NCBI GenBank assembly: GCA_002433025.1
Contig: DJGZ01000041.1
Location: 1-64,000 of the forward strand
Origin: Bacteroidales bacterium UBA5833
GTDB taxonomy: Bacteria; Bacteroidota; Bacteroidia; Bacteroidales; Lentimicrobiaceae
Direction: 5' to 3'
Length of the DNA stretch: 64,000 nt
The position numbers and the translations under genes were made by a program. How positions within the stretch are numbered: position 1 is the stretch's first letter; each line of letters begins with the position of its first letter. Of the stretch, positions 1 to 8,554 are shown piece after piece. Below the pieces are notes generated by a model, which made no database searches, had not been told where the DNA came from, and saw only the letters and a list, made by a program, of their open reading frames with translations.

Positions 1-16
1 AATTGCATCAGAACCT

Positions 17-59
17 AAAAAAAGAAGACCTAACAAGTTGGAAGAAAACTTGTTAGGTC
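17..59 (-). terminator. Perfect 13-bp hairpin with minus-strand T-tract
   Basis: Positions 27-39 and 47-59 form a perfect 13-bp inverted repeat with a 7-nt loop. On the minus strand it is followed by a run of T residues (17-26, with one interrupting C), which is the form of a rho-independent terminator. No coding gene on the minus strand lies just upstream of it inside the window. A -7-like sequence (TAGTTTTG on the minus strand, 86-93) is nearby, so the hairpin could end a short RNA. The structure is seen directly; the role is inferred. Confidence 0.55.
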
Positions 60-245
60 AGTTCGTTGACAGATTCAGGCCGGGACAAAACTACCCCGGT
101 TAGCAAAGAATGCATAAATATGAAAATGTAAACCCTGATATTCCAATTTAAATTGCAGCCTATCTAATTAAAGATCAATTCTTTAGGAATTAAAAATCAG
201 GAATTAGAAATTCTAACAGGCCGGATGTTCAATACCGGGATTCAG

Positions 246-275
246 AAAAAAATCCCTGCATCGGAAGGCAGGGAT
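246..275 (-). terminator. Terminator downstream of tRNA-Leu
   Basis: The arms ATCCCTGC (252-259) and GCAGGGAT (268-275) pair perfectly around an 8-nt loop and are followed on the minus strand by six to seven T residues (246-252). It lies 9 bp beyond the 3' end of tRNA-Leu and most likely ends the tRNA transcript. Confidence 0.75.
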
Positions 276-284
276 CAGGGGATG

Positions 285-369
285 TACCCGAGGCCGGGGT
301 CGAACCGGCACGGCCGCAATGGCCAAAGGATTTTAAGTCCTTCGTGTCTACCAATTCCACCACTCGGGC
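285..369 (-). tRNA. tRNA-Leu (anticodon TAA)
   Basis: The minus strand folds into a class II tRNA of 85 nt. The 7-bp acceptor stem GCCCGAG/CTCGGGT has one G-T pair at the end, followed by discriminator A. The anticodon loop holds TAA, the T arm carries the GGTTCGACCCC pattern, and there is an extended variable arm as expected for leucine. The CCA end is not encoded. It lies 42 nt downstream of tRNA-Gly on the same strand, with no visible promoter in between. Confidence 0.95.
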
Positions 370-381
370 ATCCAACAGGTA

Positions 382-408
382 GAAAAAAAAACCCCGATGA
401 TTCGGGGT
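382..408 (-). terminator. Terminator-like hairpin between the two tRNA genes
   Basis: ACCCCGA (391-397) pairs with TCGGGGT (402-408) around a 4-nt loop. On the minus strand the stem runs straight into eight or nine T residues (382-390). It sits 3 nt after tRNA-Gly and 12 nt before tRNA-Leu, so tRNA-Leu can be transcribed only by read-through or from a promoter not recognised here. It may set the ratio of the two tRNAs or act as a processing site. Confidence 0.7.
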
Positions 409-411
409 CCG

Positions 412-484
412 AGCGGAAGACGGGACTCGAACCCGCGACCCTGACCTTGGCAAGGTCATGCTCTACCAACTGAGCTACTTCCGC
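412..484 (-). tRNA. tRNA-Gly (anticodon GCC)
   Basis: A standard 73-nt tRNA on the minus strand. The acceptor stem GCGGAAG/CTTCCGC is perfect and followed by discriminator T. The D arm reads TAGCTCAGTTGGTAGAGCA, the anticodon loop holds GCC, and the T arm carries GGTTCGAGTCC. CCA is not encoded. It is first in the tRNA pair and has its own consensus promoter just upstream. Confidence 0.96.
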
Positions 485-502
485 TTATCGCTTTAGCGGC
501 TG

Positions 503-533
503 CAAATATACAACCAGTTTTCTATCTGCCAAA
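503..533 (-). promoter_or_regulatory. Bacteroidota-type promoter for the tRNA pair
   Basis: On the minus strand a TTTG (-33 element, 530-533) is separated by exactly 19 nt from TATATTTG (-7 element, 503-510), which matches the Bacteroidota housekeeping promoter. Transcription would start about 12 nt before tRNA-Gly. It is packed into the 54 bp between mutS and the tRNA gene. Confidence 0.8.
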
Positions 534-538
534 AAAAA

Positions 539-3169
539 TCACGATTTTTTTAAAAGTTTTTTGATTTCATTCAGCTTCATCAACGCCTCCACCGGCGTAA
601 GGGTGTTGATATCAGTATCCAGGATATCTTCCCTGATTTGCTCAAGCAGCGGGTCGTTTAGCTGAATAAAGCTTAACTGGAAAGGATCGCCGGCAGCCTT
701 TCCACCCTTTTTCCTGGCCGGTGCACCCTGCAACTGCCCTCCCCCATGCGATTGCTCCAGCACTGCCAGCATTTCATTGGCCTTCTCAAGCACCGATTTG
801 GGCATACCGGCCATGCGTGCTACGTGGATTCCAAAGCTGTGTTCACTCCCGCCAGGCTCCAGTTTACGCATGAAAATCACTTTATTTCCGGCCTCTTTGA
901 CTGAAATATGAAAATTCTTAATCCGCCGGTAGTGACTGGCCATTTCATTCAATTCGTGATAATGGGTGGCAAAAAGAACTTTTGCCTTAAACAGGGGATG
1001 CTCATGCAGAAACTCTGAAATGGCCCAGGCGATGCTGATGCCATCGTAGGTGCTGGTGCCGCGGCCAATCTCATCAAGCAGGATCAGGCTTCTGTTCGAA
1101 ATATTGTTCAGGATGCTGGCAGTTTCATTCATCTCTACCATAAAGGTCGACTCTCCGGACGAAATGTTATCGGAAGCCCCCACACGGGTAAAAATCTTAT
1201 CAACCAGACCTATCTGCGCTTCACCGGCAGGCACAAAACATCCGACCTGAGCCATCAGCACGATCAACGCGGTTTGCCGGAGCAGGGCCGACTTCCCTGA
1301 CATATTCGGACCGGTAATGATGATGATCTGCTGCGATGAATCGTTTAGGAACACATCATTGGCAATATACTTCTCGCCCGGGGGCAGGTGTTTTTCAATC
1401 ACCGGGTGGCGGCCTCCTGTAATATTCAGGCGAAACTCATCGTCAATGACAGGCCTGACATATTGATTTCCGGCGGAAACGCGCGCGAATGACAAAAGAC
1501 AATCGAGTTTTGCCACAACCCCGGCATTGGTCTGTACCGCCTCAATGTAGTCCATCAGACCTGTAACAAGGTCGTTGTACAAAGTCGTTTCCAGGTTGAG
1601 CATGCTTTCTTCCGCATTCAGGATTTTTTCCTCATACTCCTTCAACTCCGGGGTTATGTAGCGCTCCGAATTCACCAGGGTCTGCCTTCTTTCCCATTCG
1701 GGCGGCACTTTGTCCTTGTGCGTGTTGGTTACCTCAAGATAATATCCGAAAACATTGTTATAGGCCACTTTGAGTGACGGGATTCCGGTGCGTTCCGATT
1801 CGCGCTGCTGCAGCCTTGCCAGATAATCCTTACCTGAATGGGCCAGTTCGCGCAATTCATCCAGTTCGGGAGAAATACCGGTGGCAATGACATCTCCTTT
1901 GTTCAGCATCACCGGCGGGTCAGGATTCAGTTCCCTGCCTATCCTGTCTGTCATCCGGGCACACAGATTGATCAGTTCAGCCATACGGTTCATCGGCTCA
2001 ACCGGAGAGCCGGAACAGATTTCCTTAACAGGGCCGAGGGCCAACAGCGCCCGGCGCAACTGCACCACTTCGCGTGGATTGATTCGCCCCACCGCCACTT
2101 TGGAGATCAGGCGTTCCATATCGCCCATCACCCGAATCTGCTGATAAAGCGATTCAGCGATCGCCTCTTCCTTCATCAGATACTCAACGACATCCAGGCG
2201 ATCGTTAACCGGTTTCTTTTCTTTCAATGGCAAGACCAGCCATCGGCGCATCAGCCTGGCCCCCATGGGTGAAATGGTCTGATCAAGTACATCTATCAGC
2301 GTAGTAGCCTGATCATTGGGAGAATAGAGAATTTCGAGATTACGGACTGTAAACTTATCCAGCCATACATAATGATCCTCTTCCACCCTTGAGATGCGGC
2401 AGATATGGCTGACTTTATCATGCTGAGTTTCGGCCAGATAGTGCAATGCAGCACCAGCCGCAATAATCCCGTTACCCTGATCTTCAACGCCGAAACCCTT
2501 GAGAGAAAGGGTATCAAAATGCCGGAGGAGAAGTTCCTGACCGAAATCAATGGTAAATACCCAATCCTCAAAAGTATTGATGTAGAATTTTTCGCCGAAG
2601 AGCGCGATAAACTCCTGCCGTTTCGACTTCTGAACAATGACTTCGCTGGGATGGAATGTCTGGAGAAGCTTGTCTATGTAATCATTATTGCCCTGCGCGA
2701 TAAGAAATTCGCCGGTGGAAATATCCAGAAAGGCAATCCCTGTAGATTTCGGGAGCAGGTGAATGCTGGCCAGAAAATTGTTCTGCTTGTTTTCAAGCAC
2801 TTTATCGTTATAGGAAACGCCCGGCGTCACCAATTCAGTAACCCCTCTTTTAACAATCTTCTTGGTGAGTTTAGGATCCTCAAGCTGGTCGCAGATGGCC
2901 ACCCTGTGGCCTGCCCTCACCAGTTTGGGCAGGTAGGTATCCAGCGCGTGGTGGGGGAATCCGGCCAGTTCGACAAATGAGGCAGCGCCATTGGCCCGGC
3001 GGGTCAGCACAATCCCCAGAATTGCGGAGGCCTTGACAGCGTCCTCTCCGAAGGTTTCATAAAAGTCACCCACCCGGAACAACAGTAAAGCGTCCGGGTA
3101 TTTTGCCTTGATGGAGTTGTATTGCTTCATCAGGGGCGTTTCAACTACACTTGCGGTATCCTTTGCCAA
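539..3169 (-). CDS. mutS: DNA mismatch repair protein MutS
   Basis: MutS recognises base mismatches and small loops in DNA and uses ATP to recruit MutL and start strand-specific repair. The 876-residue product has the usual MutS length. The mismatch-binding Phe-X-Glu motif is FYE at residues 36-38 within GDFYETFG. The C-terminal ABC-type ATPase shows Walker A GPNMSGKS near residue 618 and Walker B LILLDEIGRGTST near residue 695. The middle carries the expected connector, core and clamp regions, so it is a full-length MutS1 rather than MutS2. It stands alone: the tRNA pair follows it, and the divergent RNA methylase gene lies 114 bp upstream. A TATTTTTG -7-like element lies at 3196-3203 on the minus strand. 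Confidence 0.98.
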   Translation of the reverse strand: MAKDTASVVETPLMKQYNSIKAKYPDALLLFRVGDFYETFGEDAVKASAILGIVLTRRANGAASFVELAGFPHHALDTYLPKLVRAGHRVAICDQLEDPKLTKKIVKRGVTELVTPGVSYNDKVLENKQNNFLASIHLLPKSTGIAFLDISTGEFLIAQGNNDYIDKLLQTFHPSEVIVQKSKRQEFIALFGEKFYINTFEDWVFTIDFGQELLLRHFDTLSLKGFGVEDQGNGIIAAGAALHYLAETQHDKVSHICRISRVEEDHYVWLDKFTVRNLEILYSPNDQATTLIDVLDQTISPMGARLMRRWLVLPLKEKKPVNDRLDVVEYLMKEEAIAESLYQQIRVMGDMERLISKVAVGRINPREVVQLRRALLALGPVKEICSGSPVEPMNRMAELINLCARMTDRIGRELNPDPPVMLNKGDVIATGISPELDELRELAHSGKDYLARLQQRESERTGIPSLKVAYNNVFGYYLEVTNTHKDKVPPEWERRQTLVNSERYITPELKEYEEKILNAEESMLNLETTLYNDLVTGLMDYIEAVQTNAGVVAKLDCLLSFARVSAGNQYVRPVIDDEFRLNITGGRHPVIEKHLPPGEKYIANDVFLNDSSQQIIIITGPNMSGKSALLRQTALIVLMAQVGCFVPAGEAQIGLVDKIFTRVGASDNISSGESTFMVEMNETASILNNISNRSLILLDEIGRGTSTYDGISIAWAISEFLHEHPLFKAKVLFATHYHELNEMASHYRRIKNFHISVKEAGNKVIFMRKLEPGGSEHSFGIHVARMAGMPKSVLEKANEMLAVLEQSHGGGQLQGAPARKKGGKAAGDPFQLSFIQLNDPLLEQIREDILDTDINTLTPVEALMKLNEIKKLLKKS

Positions 3170-3195
3170 ATGATCTCCCTTTTTCTGAAAGGAAA

Positions 3196-3203
3196 CAAAA
3201 ATA
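3196..3203 (-). promoter_or_regulatory. -7-like element upstream of mutS
   Basis: TATTTTTG on the minus strand fits TAnnTTTG, 27 bp before the mutS start. No TTTG is seen at the usual distance, so the call rests on the -7 element and its position only. Confidence 0.35.
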
Positions 3204-3228
3204 ATGACTTTGGCCTAAACTGAGACCG

Positions 3229-3261
3229 TTTGTTCATAAATCACAGGACTTATTAACTTTG
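3229..3261 (+). promoter_or_regulatory. Promoter of the SpoU-family RNA methylase gene
   Basis: TTTG (3229-3232) and TAACTTTG (3254-3261) are separated by 21 nt, within the Bacteroidota range. The predicted start leaves a leader of about 15 nt before the ATG at 3284. Confidence 0.65.
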
Positions 3262-3283
3262 CGTTTATCCAAACTGACGGAAT

Positions 3284-3832
3284 ATGAGCTTCACAAAACT
3301 GACTACTGAACAACTTAACAGGCTAGACATCAACGTCTTCAGGGAATCAATCAAGCTGCCGCTGGTTGTGGTACTTGACAATCTGCGCAGTCAGCATAAT
3401 ACAGGCTCTATTTTCAGAACTGCTGATGCTTTCCGGATTGAAGCCATACATTTGTGCGGAATCACAGCCATTCCCCCCGCCCGTGAAATCCACAAAACCG
3501 CGCTCGGAGCAACAGAATCTGTGCAGTGGAAATATTTTGAAACCACCATGGAGTCTGTGCTGCAGTTAAAAAATGAGGGATACATCATCGTTGGCATTGA
3601 ACAGACGGATAAGAGCAGCATGATCGGCGATTTTAAAGCAGAAACCGATAAAAAATACGCCATTATTCTGGGGAATGAGGTTCACGGAATCAGCGAGGAA
3701 GTGCTTGTCCTCTGCGATCTATGTATTGAAATTCCGCAATACGGAACAAAGCATTCGTTGAATGTATCTGTTTCTGCGGCGATTATGATCTGGGAGTTTT
3801 TCAGACAAACCGGTTATCTGCTTGATGGCTGA
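3284..3832 (+). CDS. SpoU/TrmH-family RNA 2'-O-ribose methyltransferase
   Basis: This family transfers a methyl group from SAM to a ribose 2'-OH of tRNA or rRNA, using a trefoil-knot SPOUT fold. The three family motifs are present: motif 1 around NTGSIFRTADAF (39-50), motif 2 ILGNEVHGIS (128-137), and motif 3 IPQYGTKHSLNVSVSAAI (150-167). At 182 residues it is a minimal catalytic domain without the N-terminal substrate-binding domain of RlmB-like enzymes. The exact RNA target cannot be read from the sequence. It is divergent from mutS and has its own promoter. Confidence 0.9.
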   Translation: MSFTKLTTEQLNRLDINVFRESIKLPLVVVLDNLRSQHNTGSIFRTADAFRIEAIHLCGITAIPPAREIHKTALGATESVQWKYFETTMESVLQLKNEGYIIVGIEQTDKSSMIGDFKAETDKKYAIILGNEVHGISEEVLVLCDLCIEIPQYGTKHSLNVSVSAAIMIWEFFRQTGYLLDG

Positions 3833-4119
3833 AATTCAGGAATCTGAGTAACAATTATTTCATTAAAACTCTGTTAAACATCAATAAGAGTTGTTATAAT
3901 TGTTCCAAATACGAAATTATTTATATGACATAGTTATTACTTTATCAAATATACCGGATAAATGATGAATCCTTTTTAACATTTTTGCATGTTGGGTTTG
4001 TAAACGCTGAACTTTTAATCAATATTTTTGTTCTGATGCTGAGTAAATCATTTCTGTTTCAGAAAAAGAATGAATCATTGAACATTTTTAACTGAAATGG
4101 CCAATTTTAGGGTATTTTT
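3833..4119. other. AT-rich intergenic region with a nested inverted repeat
   Basis: No gene is visible. A two-step inverted repeat lies at 3850-3904: outer arms AACAATTAT/ATAATTGTT (3850-3858, 3896-3904) and inner arms AACTCT/AGAGTT (3867-3872, 3887-3892). It begins 17 bp after the stop of the RNA methylase and could be its transcript end, but no T-tract follows. The rest is AT-rich sequence leading to the promoter at 4120. Confidence 0.5.
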
Positions 4120-4150
4120 TTTGAAAAACTGCGAAACTACCCTATATTTG
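4120..4150 (+). promoter_or_regulatory. Consensus promoter of the OmpA/TPR protein gene
   Basis: TTTG (4120-4123), a 19-nt spacer and TATATTTG (4143-4150) match the Bacteroidota housekeeping promoter exactly. Transcription from here gives a leader of about 67 nt before the ATG at 4224. A strong promoter fits an abundant outer membrane protein. Confidence 0.85.
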
Positions 4151-4223
4151 TCCAAACTTTTGAGAATCGAATTTTTTGCAGACAAAAAACAACCTTAAAC
4201 CGATAATTTTAATCGAAACCATT

Positions 4224-6674
4224 ATGAAAAAAGCAAGCTACAAATCAATCATGATGCTTCTTATCCTGATGTTGGGTATCGCGCCTGCCCTTGTCTTCGG
4301 GCAGGATGCAGCAGGCTCAGGAAAAAGCGAGGCCAAATCAACTTTCGACAAACACTTCTTTCTGCAAGCCAGTGGTGGGGTTTCGCAATTTTTCGGTGAC
4401 CTGAACGAAAAAAACCTGTTCAATGAAAGAATGAACTTCTTTTACGGATTGGGCGCAGGATACCAGTTTTCGCCGGTCTTCGGCATCAGGGGAGTTTTTA
4501 ACAACGGGTGGGTTGTAAGCACTTACGATCCTCAGGACCTCAGGATGTCATCCAGTTTATGGGATGCACAGCTGCACGCAACCGTCAGCCTCACAAACCT
4601 GATTTTCGGTTACAAACCGGAACGCTTCCTGAATGTTTACGGATTTGCCGGAGGAGCACTTGCCAATTTCTCTTCCATTCTTTACCAGAACAGCAACGAG
4701 TTTGTGATTGACCAGAATGGTCCGGATGCAGATCCTCCATTCAGCCAGGACCCGATGAAAGAATTTGTTATTCCTGCAGGTCTGGGACTGAATTTCCGTC
4801 TTGCAGAGAAATGGGACCTGAATCTGGAATACAATCTCCGCACCATGTTTACAGATCAGCTTGACCTGGTTGAAAGCGGCAAAGGCAATGATGCTTATTC
4901 AACAGCCATGCTGGGGGTTACCTACAAATTCAAGCCCAGCGCCAACCTTAAGTCGATGGAAAAGAACTACGGCCTGGTTAAATATGAAACCACTCCCGAT
5001 CCGTTGGTAAGAGTAGGAGATACTGTTTGTGTGAACGTGAAGGTTACCTTCCCTCCTAAATATTTTGCAAAGAAGGCAGCCATGAACTTCCAGCCTGAAA
5101 TCAAGTATGCCGGTACTACCAAAAAGCTGAAACCAGTGAACTTCCAGGGCGAAGACGTTAACGGCAATGGCATTGTAATTAATTACAAAAACGGCGGAAG
5201 CTACACTTATGTTGACTGTGTTCCTTATGAGCCCGGCATGAATGTTTCTGATCTTGTTGTATCCCCGACCCTTTACGAACCCAAGGAGCCGGTTTCTCTG
5301 AACGCAACTCCGGAAGAAATCAAGGGTAAATATAAAGTGATTGACCTTCCCGAGCGCAAGCTTGCCGATGGTGTAATTATTACCGGATCACGCATTCTGC
5401 ATGACGAAGACCTGATCCTTGCCGATCACGGCTACGAAAAAGAGACCATTATCAGCAAAGATGCAACCATCTATTTCCAGGTAAACCTGCACAACCTCAA
5501 CTGGAATCTGCCTCTGAACAGGAATAATCAGGTGCAGCAGAAACTCGACGAGCTTGCTTCATTTATCAGGATGGGTTATGCAATCCGCGATATCGACATC
5601 AACGCATGGGCTTCACCAGAAGGTGAGGAAAGTTTCAACCAGGGATTATCCGAGCGCCGTGCTCAGACCGGCAAGAAACACCTGCTCGATATGCTCAATA
5701 AAATGGCGAAAGACAAAAAGAATCCTTTCGTAATTGAAAAACCGGAGCAGACACTGAAGTTCAACACCTATGCCAACGGTGAAGACTGGAACGGATTTAT
5801 GCAGGCTGTTGAGGCTTCCAACATCGGCGACAAGCGCATCATTATGAATGTGGTTAACTCTCAGCCCGATGTTACCAAACGTGAGCAGGAAATCCGCAAC
5901 ATGAGCGTTGTTTACAAGGAAATTGAAGACGAAATACTGCCTCCGCTCCGCCGCGTTGTAATCAAGGTAAACTGCTTCGAGCCGAAGAAAACGGATGAGG
6001 AAATTGCCAACCTCGCAACCAGCGATCCTTCAAAACTCAACGATAAGGAGTTGCTCTATGCCGCTACCCTTACCAATGACAATGATACCAAGCTCAGGAT
6101 TTACAAAAATGCTACCACCCAGTTCCCGAATGACTGGAGAGGTTTCAATAACGCCGCTTACTTTGAGTTGGTTAACAACCAGCTTGGCGAGGCTGCATCG
6201 CATCTGAACAAGGCCGATCAGCTTGAACCCAATACCAAAGCAGTGGTGAATAACCTCGGAGCCCTTGCTTCAAAGAAGAAAGACTTCAAAGGCGCTGCCG
6301 CTCAGTATGCCAAAGCCAAGACCCTTGGTGCTGAAGTTAACTACAACCTCGGAATCACCCAGCTTGCTGCCGGCAAATACGACCAGGCACTCAGCCTGAT
6401 GGGCGCCAAGAAATGCAACACCAATGTTGGTCTTGCACAGGTAATGACCGGCAAGTACAGCGAAGCAGCAAACACCCTGAAATGTGCTCCCGAAAGCGCA
6501 CATAACTACTACCTTATGGCAGTGGCAGGCGCACGCAATGCTGATGTGAAGATGATGATTGACAACCTGACAAAGGCAATCCAGGGAGATCCTTCACTGA
6601 AAGCACAGGCCGCTGAAGACCGTGAGTTTATCAAGTATTTCAGCAACGCTGAATTCATGAACCTCGTTAAGTAA
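4224..6674 (+). CDS. OmpA-family outer membrane protein with TPR-like C-terminus
   Basis: The 816-residue product starts with a signal peptide (about residues 1-26, ending VFGQ) and continues with a beta-barrel-like segment to about residue 225, marked by alternating aromatic and polar residues and GVTYKFKP at its end. A middle region of unknown function follows. Residues of about 415-580 resemble an OmpA-like peptidoglycan-associated fold (IDINAWASPEGEE, then a helix with LSERRAQTGKKHLLDML). The end, from about 590, is helical with TPR-like repeats. It is likely an abundant structural envelope protein. I chose the ATG at 4224 over an in-frame ATG at 4176 because only the later start places the signal peptide at the N-terminus. 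It is monocistronic: consensus promoter before, strong terminator after. Confidence 0.8.
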   Translation: MKKASYKSIMMLLILMLGIAPALVFGQDAAGSGKSEAKSTFDKHFFLQASGGVSQFFGDLNEKNLFNERMNFFYGLGAGYQFSPVFGIRGVFNNGWVVSTYDPQDLRMSSSLWDAQLHATVSLTNLIFGYKPERFLNVYGFAGGALANFSSILYQNSNEFVIDQNGPDADPPFSQDPMKEFVIPAGLGLNFRLAEKWDLNLEYNLRTMFTDQLDLVESGKGNDAYSTAMLGVTYKFKPSANLKSMEKNYGLVKYETTPDPLVRVGDTVCVNVKVTFPPKYFAKKAAMNFQPEIKYAGTTKKLKPVNFQGEDVNGNGIVINYKNGGSYTYVDCVPYEPGMNVSDLVVSPTLYEPKEPVSLNATPEEIKGKYKVIDLPERKLADGVIITGSRILHDEDLILADHGYEKETIISKDATIYFQVNLHNLNWNLPLNRNNQVQQKLDELASFIRMGYAIRDIDINAWASPEGEESFNQGLSERRAQTGKKHLLDMLNKMAKDKKNPFVIEKPEQTLKFNTYANGEDWNGFMQAVEASNIGDKRIIMNVVNSQPDVTKREQEIRNMSVVYKEIEDEILPPLRRVVIKVNCFEPKKTDEEIANLATSDPSKLNDKELLYAATLTNDNDTKLRIYKNATTQFPNDWRGFNNAAYFELVNNQLGEAASHLNKADQLEPNTKAVVNNLGALASKKKDFKGAAAQYAKAKTLGAEVNYNLGITQLAAGKYDQALSLMGAKKCNTNVGLAQVMTGKYSEAANTLKCAPESAHNYYLMAVAGARNADVKMMIDNLTKAIQGDPSLKAQAAEDREFIKYFSNAEFMNLVK

Positions 6675-6690
6675 TCCTTAACAACCATGC

Positions 6691-6727
6691 AAAAAAAAGC
6701 CGGCAGAACAATCTGCCGGCTTTTTTT
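6691..6727. terminator. Strong bidirectional terminator
   Basis: A 10-bp perfect stem AGCCGGCAGA/TCTGCCGGCT (6698-6707, 6712-6721) with a 4-nt loop is followed by seven T residues and preceded by eight A residues. It ends the OmpA/TPR transcript 16 bp after its stop and could also work on the minus strand. Confidence 0.9.
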
Positions 6728-7264
6728 AATCCATTTCCGTTAATTGAAGTTTTCAGATCCGGTCATATTCACGACAAACAAATAAAGGCTTGATTTACAG
6801 GCGAGAAGTCGCATAACCTTTAATAAGGGTTCTCCTGCCCTGCCAGTTAATCCACGGCATTGAAAAGCTAAAGGATTATTCCGGGCGAAAACAGAAATTT
6901 CCAGCAGCCTGCCTTCTTGTTGATTCTGCCCTTTTATACCTCAGGCCCATAGATTCGTTATGATAGATGGTTGAGACCTCGTCGTTGAAAAACAGATAAA
7001 AATGATTGGAATAAGCCACAAACTGAATAACAGAAGAATCGGATAATTTCATTGATACTCTGCTGGCCGACGAACAGTTTATCAGTCAATCTGCTGAAGC
7101 GCCCTAACAACTGAAGATTATCATTTAATAAAAGAGATAGACTTCTGAAACTTTCACGAAAACCGATCAATGCTAATCTTCAGGTCAGATAAATATTAAA
7201 TTTCAGGCTTCTTCGGGATTGTCCGGACGCATGATGCATTATCTTCCGATGATTATGGCAATAA
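6728..7264. other. Intergenic region, no confident gene
   Basis: This 537-bp stretch separates the OmpA/TPR gene from the end of the minus-strand glycosyltransferase operon. Two short overlapping minus-strand frames exist. One encodes 70 residues (6958-7170) and looks random. The other (7052 down to 6876, 58 codons) has a more protein-like composition, including a run rich in aromatic and acidic residues. Neither has a clear ribosome binding site or a recognisable family. The stretch may hold gene remnants. Confidence 0.4.
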
Positions 7265-8485
7265 TTATTGGTTTGAGTGTTCACAAAGGTGCTGGTAAAA
7301 CTGAATCATTTTTTGCGCGTTTGAATTACAGTTGAAATAGGTTTCAGCCAGTTTCCTGGCTTGCTCCCCAACATACCGGCAGAAATCCGGCGAAGCGGTG
7401 CAGCGTTTGATTTGATCTGCAAAATCCTGCTTCGTGTCGGCTATCAATATATTTTTCAAATTTGTATATGGAATACCCTCGGCACCAATCGTTGTTGTAA
7501 TAATGGTTTTTCCCAGCGCCATTCCTTCTATTATCTTCACCCTTATTCCACCGCCTGACAAGAGGGGAACCACCATCACGGAATGTTTCAGATGAAAAGC
7601 TACCGGGTCGTCAATTTCCCCTTCCACAATCAGATTCAGGTTTCTGCGCTTACAGAGCCAGGATGGCATGTTTTTTCCTGCGATGTAAAACCTGAATCCC
7701 GGATAATCTTTGATGATATAAGGGATTACCTCTTCGACAAACCATCTGACTCCTTCTATATTAGGAGCCCAATCCATCGATCCAAGATGGTAAAAAGAAA
7801 GTTGCCCGTCCGGCATCTCCTGGAAAGGAGGAAACCTGAAATTACTTAATTCCAAACCTACCGGTACGTTTATGACAGGGGTATCCGGAGCGCATTTACT
7901 GAATGATTTCTCATCAAAAGCGGAAATAGCAATAATTCCATCAACTTCAGCAGTCATTCTGGCTTCAAATCGTTCCAGCCGGCGGGTTGCAATCCCAATA
8001 TACCACTTTTTAAGAAGATTCATCTTCCCTTTCATGAGTCTGCGCCAAACCTGGCTTTCAAAATTCTGCGGGCGAAGAATGATCCTGGCTTCAGAGTATT
8101 TCCGGATGGTTTCAATATAGAGGCCCATATACGAATGTTCCAGCTGAACTATATCGAAAGATTCAGTAACAAGAATGCGGGTCAAAGCGCTCTGATAAGC
8201 TTCTGAATAAAACCGTTCCACGAAATAAGACTGATTCATGAATAGATTCAGGCATGCAGGCAAGGGCCTGATCCTGGTGTCAACCTTCACAGACTCAAGC
8301 CTGCTTCTGCTGATAAAATCACTGAAATCGTCATCCTGGAGCTGTTGATTTCTGTTAGTGTCAATTGATAATATCTTAATATTTACATGTTTACTGAGCA
8401 ATCCCAAAGCGCTGTGATAAATTGAAAATGCACCGCCATCATGCAATGGGAAGGGCATCTTATGAGTCAGTAGCAATAAATTCAT
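7265..8485 (-). CDS. Glycosyltransferase, GT4-like (GT-B fold)
   Basis: Transfers a sugar from a nucleotide-sugar donor to an acceptor, here probably a lipid-linked or secreted glycan. The 406-residue protein has the N-terminal MNLLLLTHKMPFPLHDGG and the C-terminal donor-binding half with FYHLGSMDWAPNIEGVRWF, then VPLLSGGGIRVKIIEGMALGK, where the conserved Glu of the GT4 EX7E-type region sits. This resembles TuaC/sugar-PEP-CTERM-type GT4 proteins. The ATG at 8485 is preferred to an upstream in-frame ATG at 8536 because homologous proteins begin at the LLLLTH strand. It is the last gene of the six-gene minus-strand operon, 69 bp after the aminotransferase. Confidence 0.85.
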   Translation of the reverse strand: MNLLLLTHKMPFPLHDGGAFSIYHSALGLLSKHVNIKILSIDTNRNQQLQDDDFSDFISRSRLESVKVDTRIRPLPACLNLFMNQSYFVERFYSEAYQSALTRILVTESFDIVQLEHSYMGLYIETIRKYSEARIILRPQNFESQVWRRLMKGKMNLLKKWYIGIATRRLERFEARMTAEVDGIIAISAFDEKSFSKCAPDTPVINVPVGLELSNFRFPPFQEMPDGQLSFYHLGSMDWAPNIEGVRWFVEEVIPYIIKDYPGFRFYIAGKNMPSWLCKRRNLNLIVEGEIDDPVAFHLKHSVMVVPLLSGGGIRVKIIEGMALGKTIITTTIGAEGIPYTNLKNILIADTKQDFADQIKRCTASPDFCRYVGEQARKLAETYFNCNSNAQKMIQFYQHLCEHSNQ

Positions 8486-8554
8486 ATTACAAAGGATAAA
8501 CAGGTTTGTGAGCCGCACATAACAGGTGTTATACAAACATCCGTAACCTTATGA

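Noticed and set aside
225..473. Frames across the tRNA genes on both strands
   Set aside because: They overlap tRNA-Leu and tRNA-Gly and contain the usual tRNA-derived peptide patterns.
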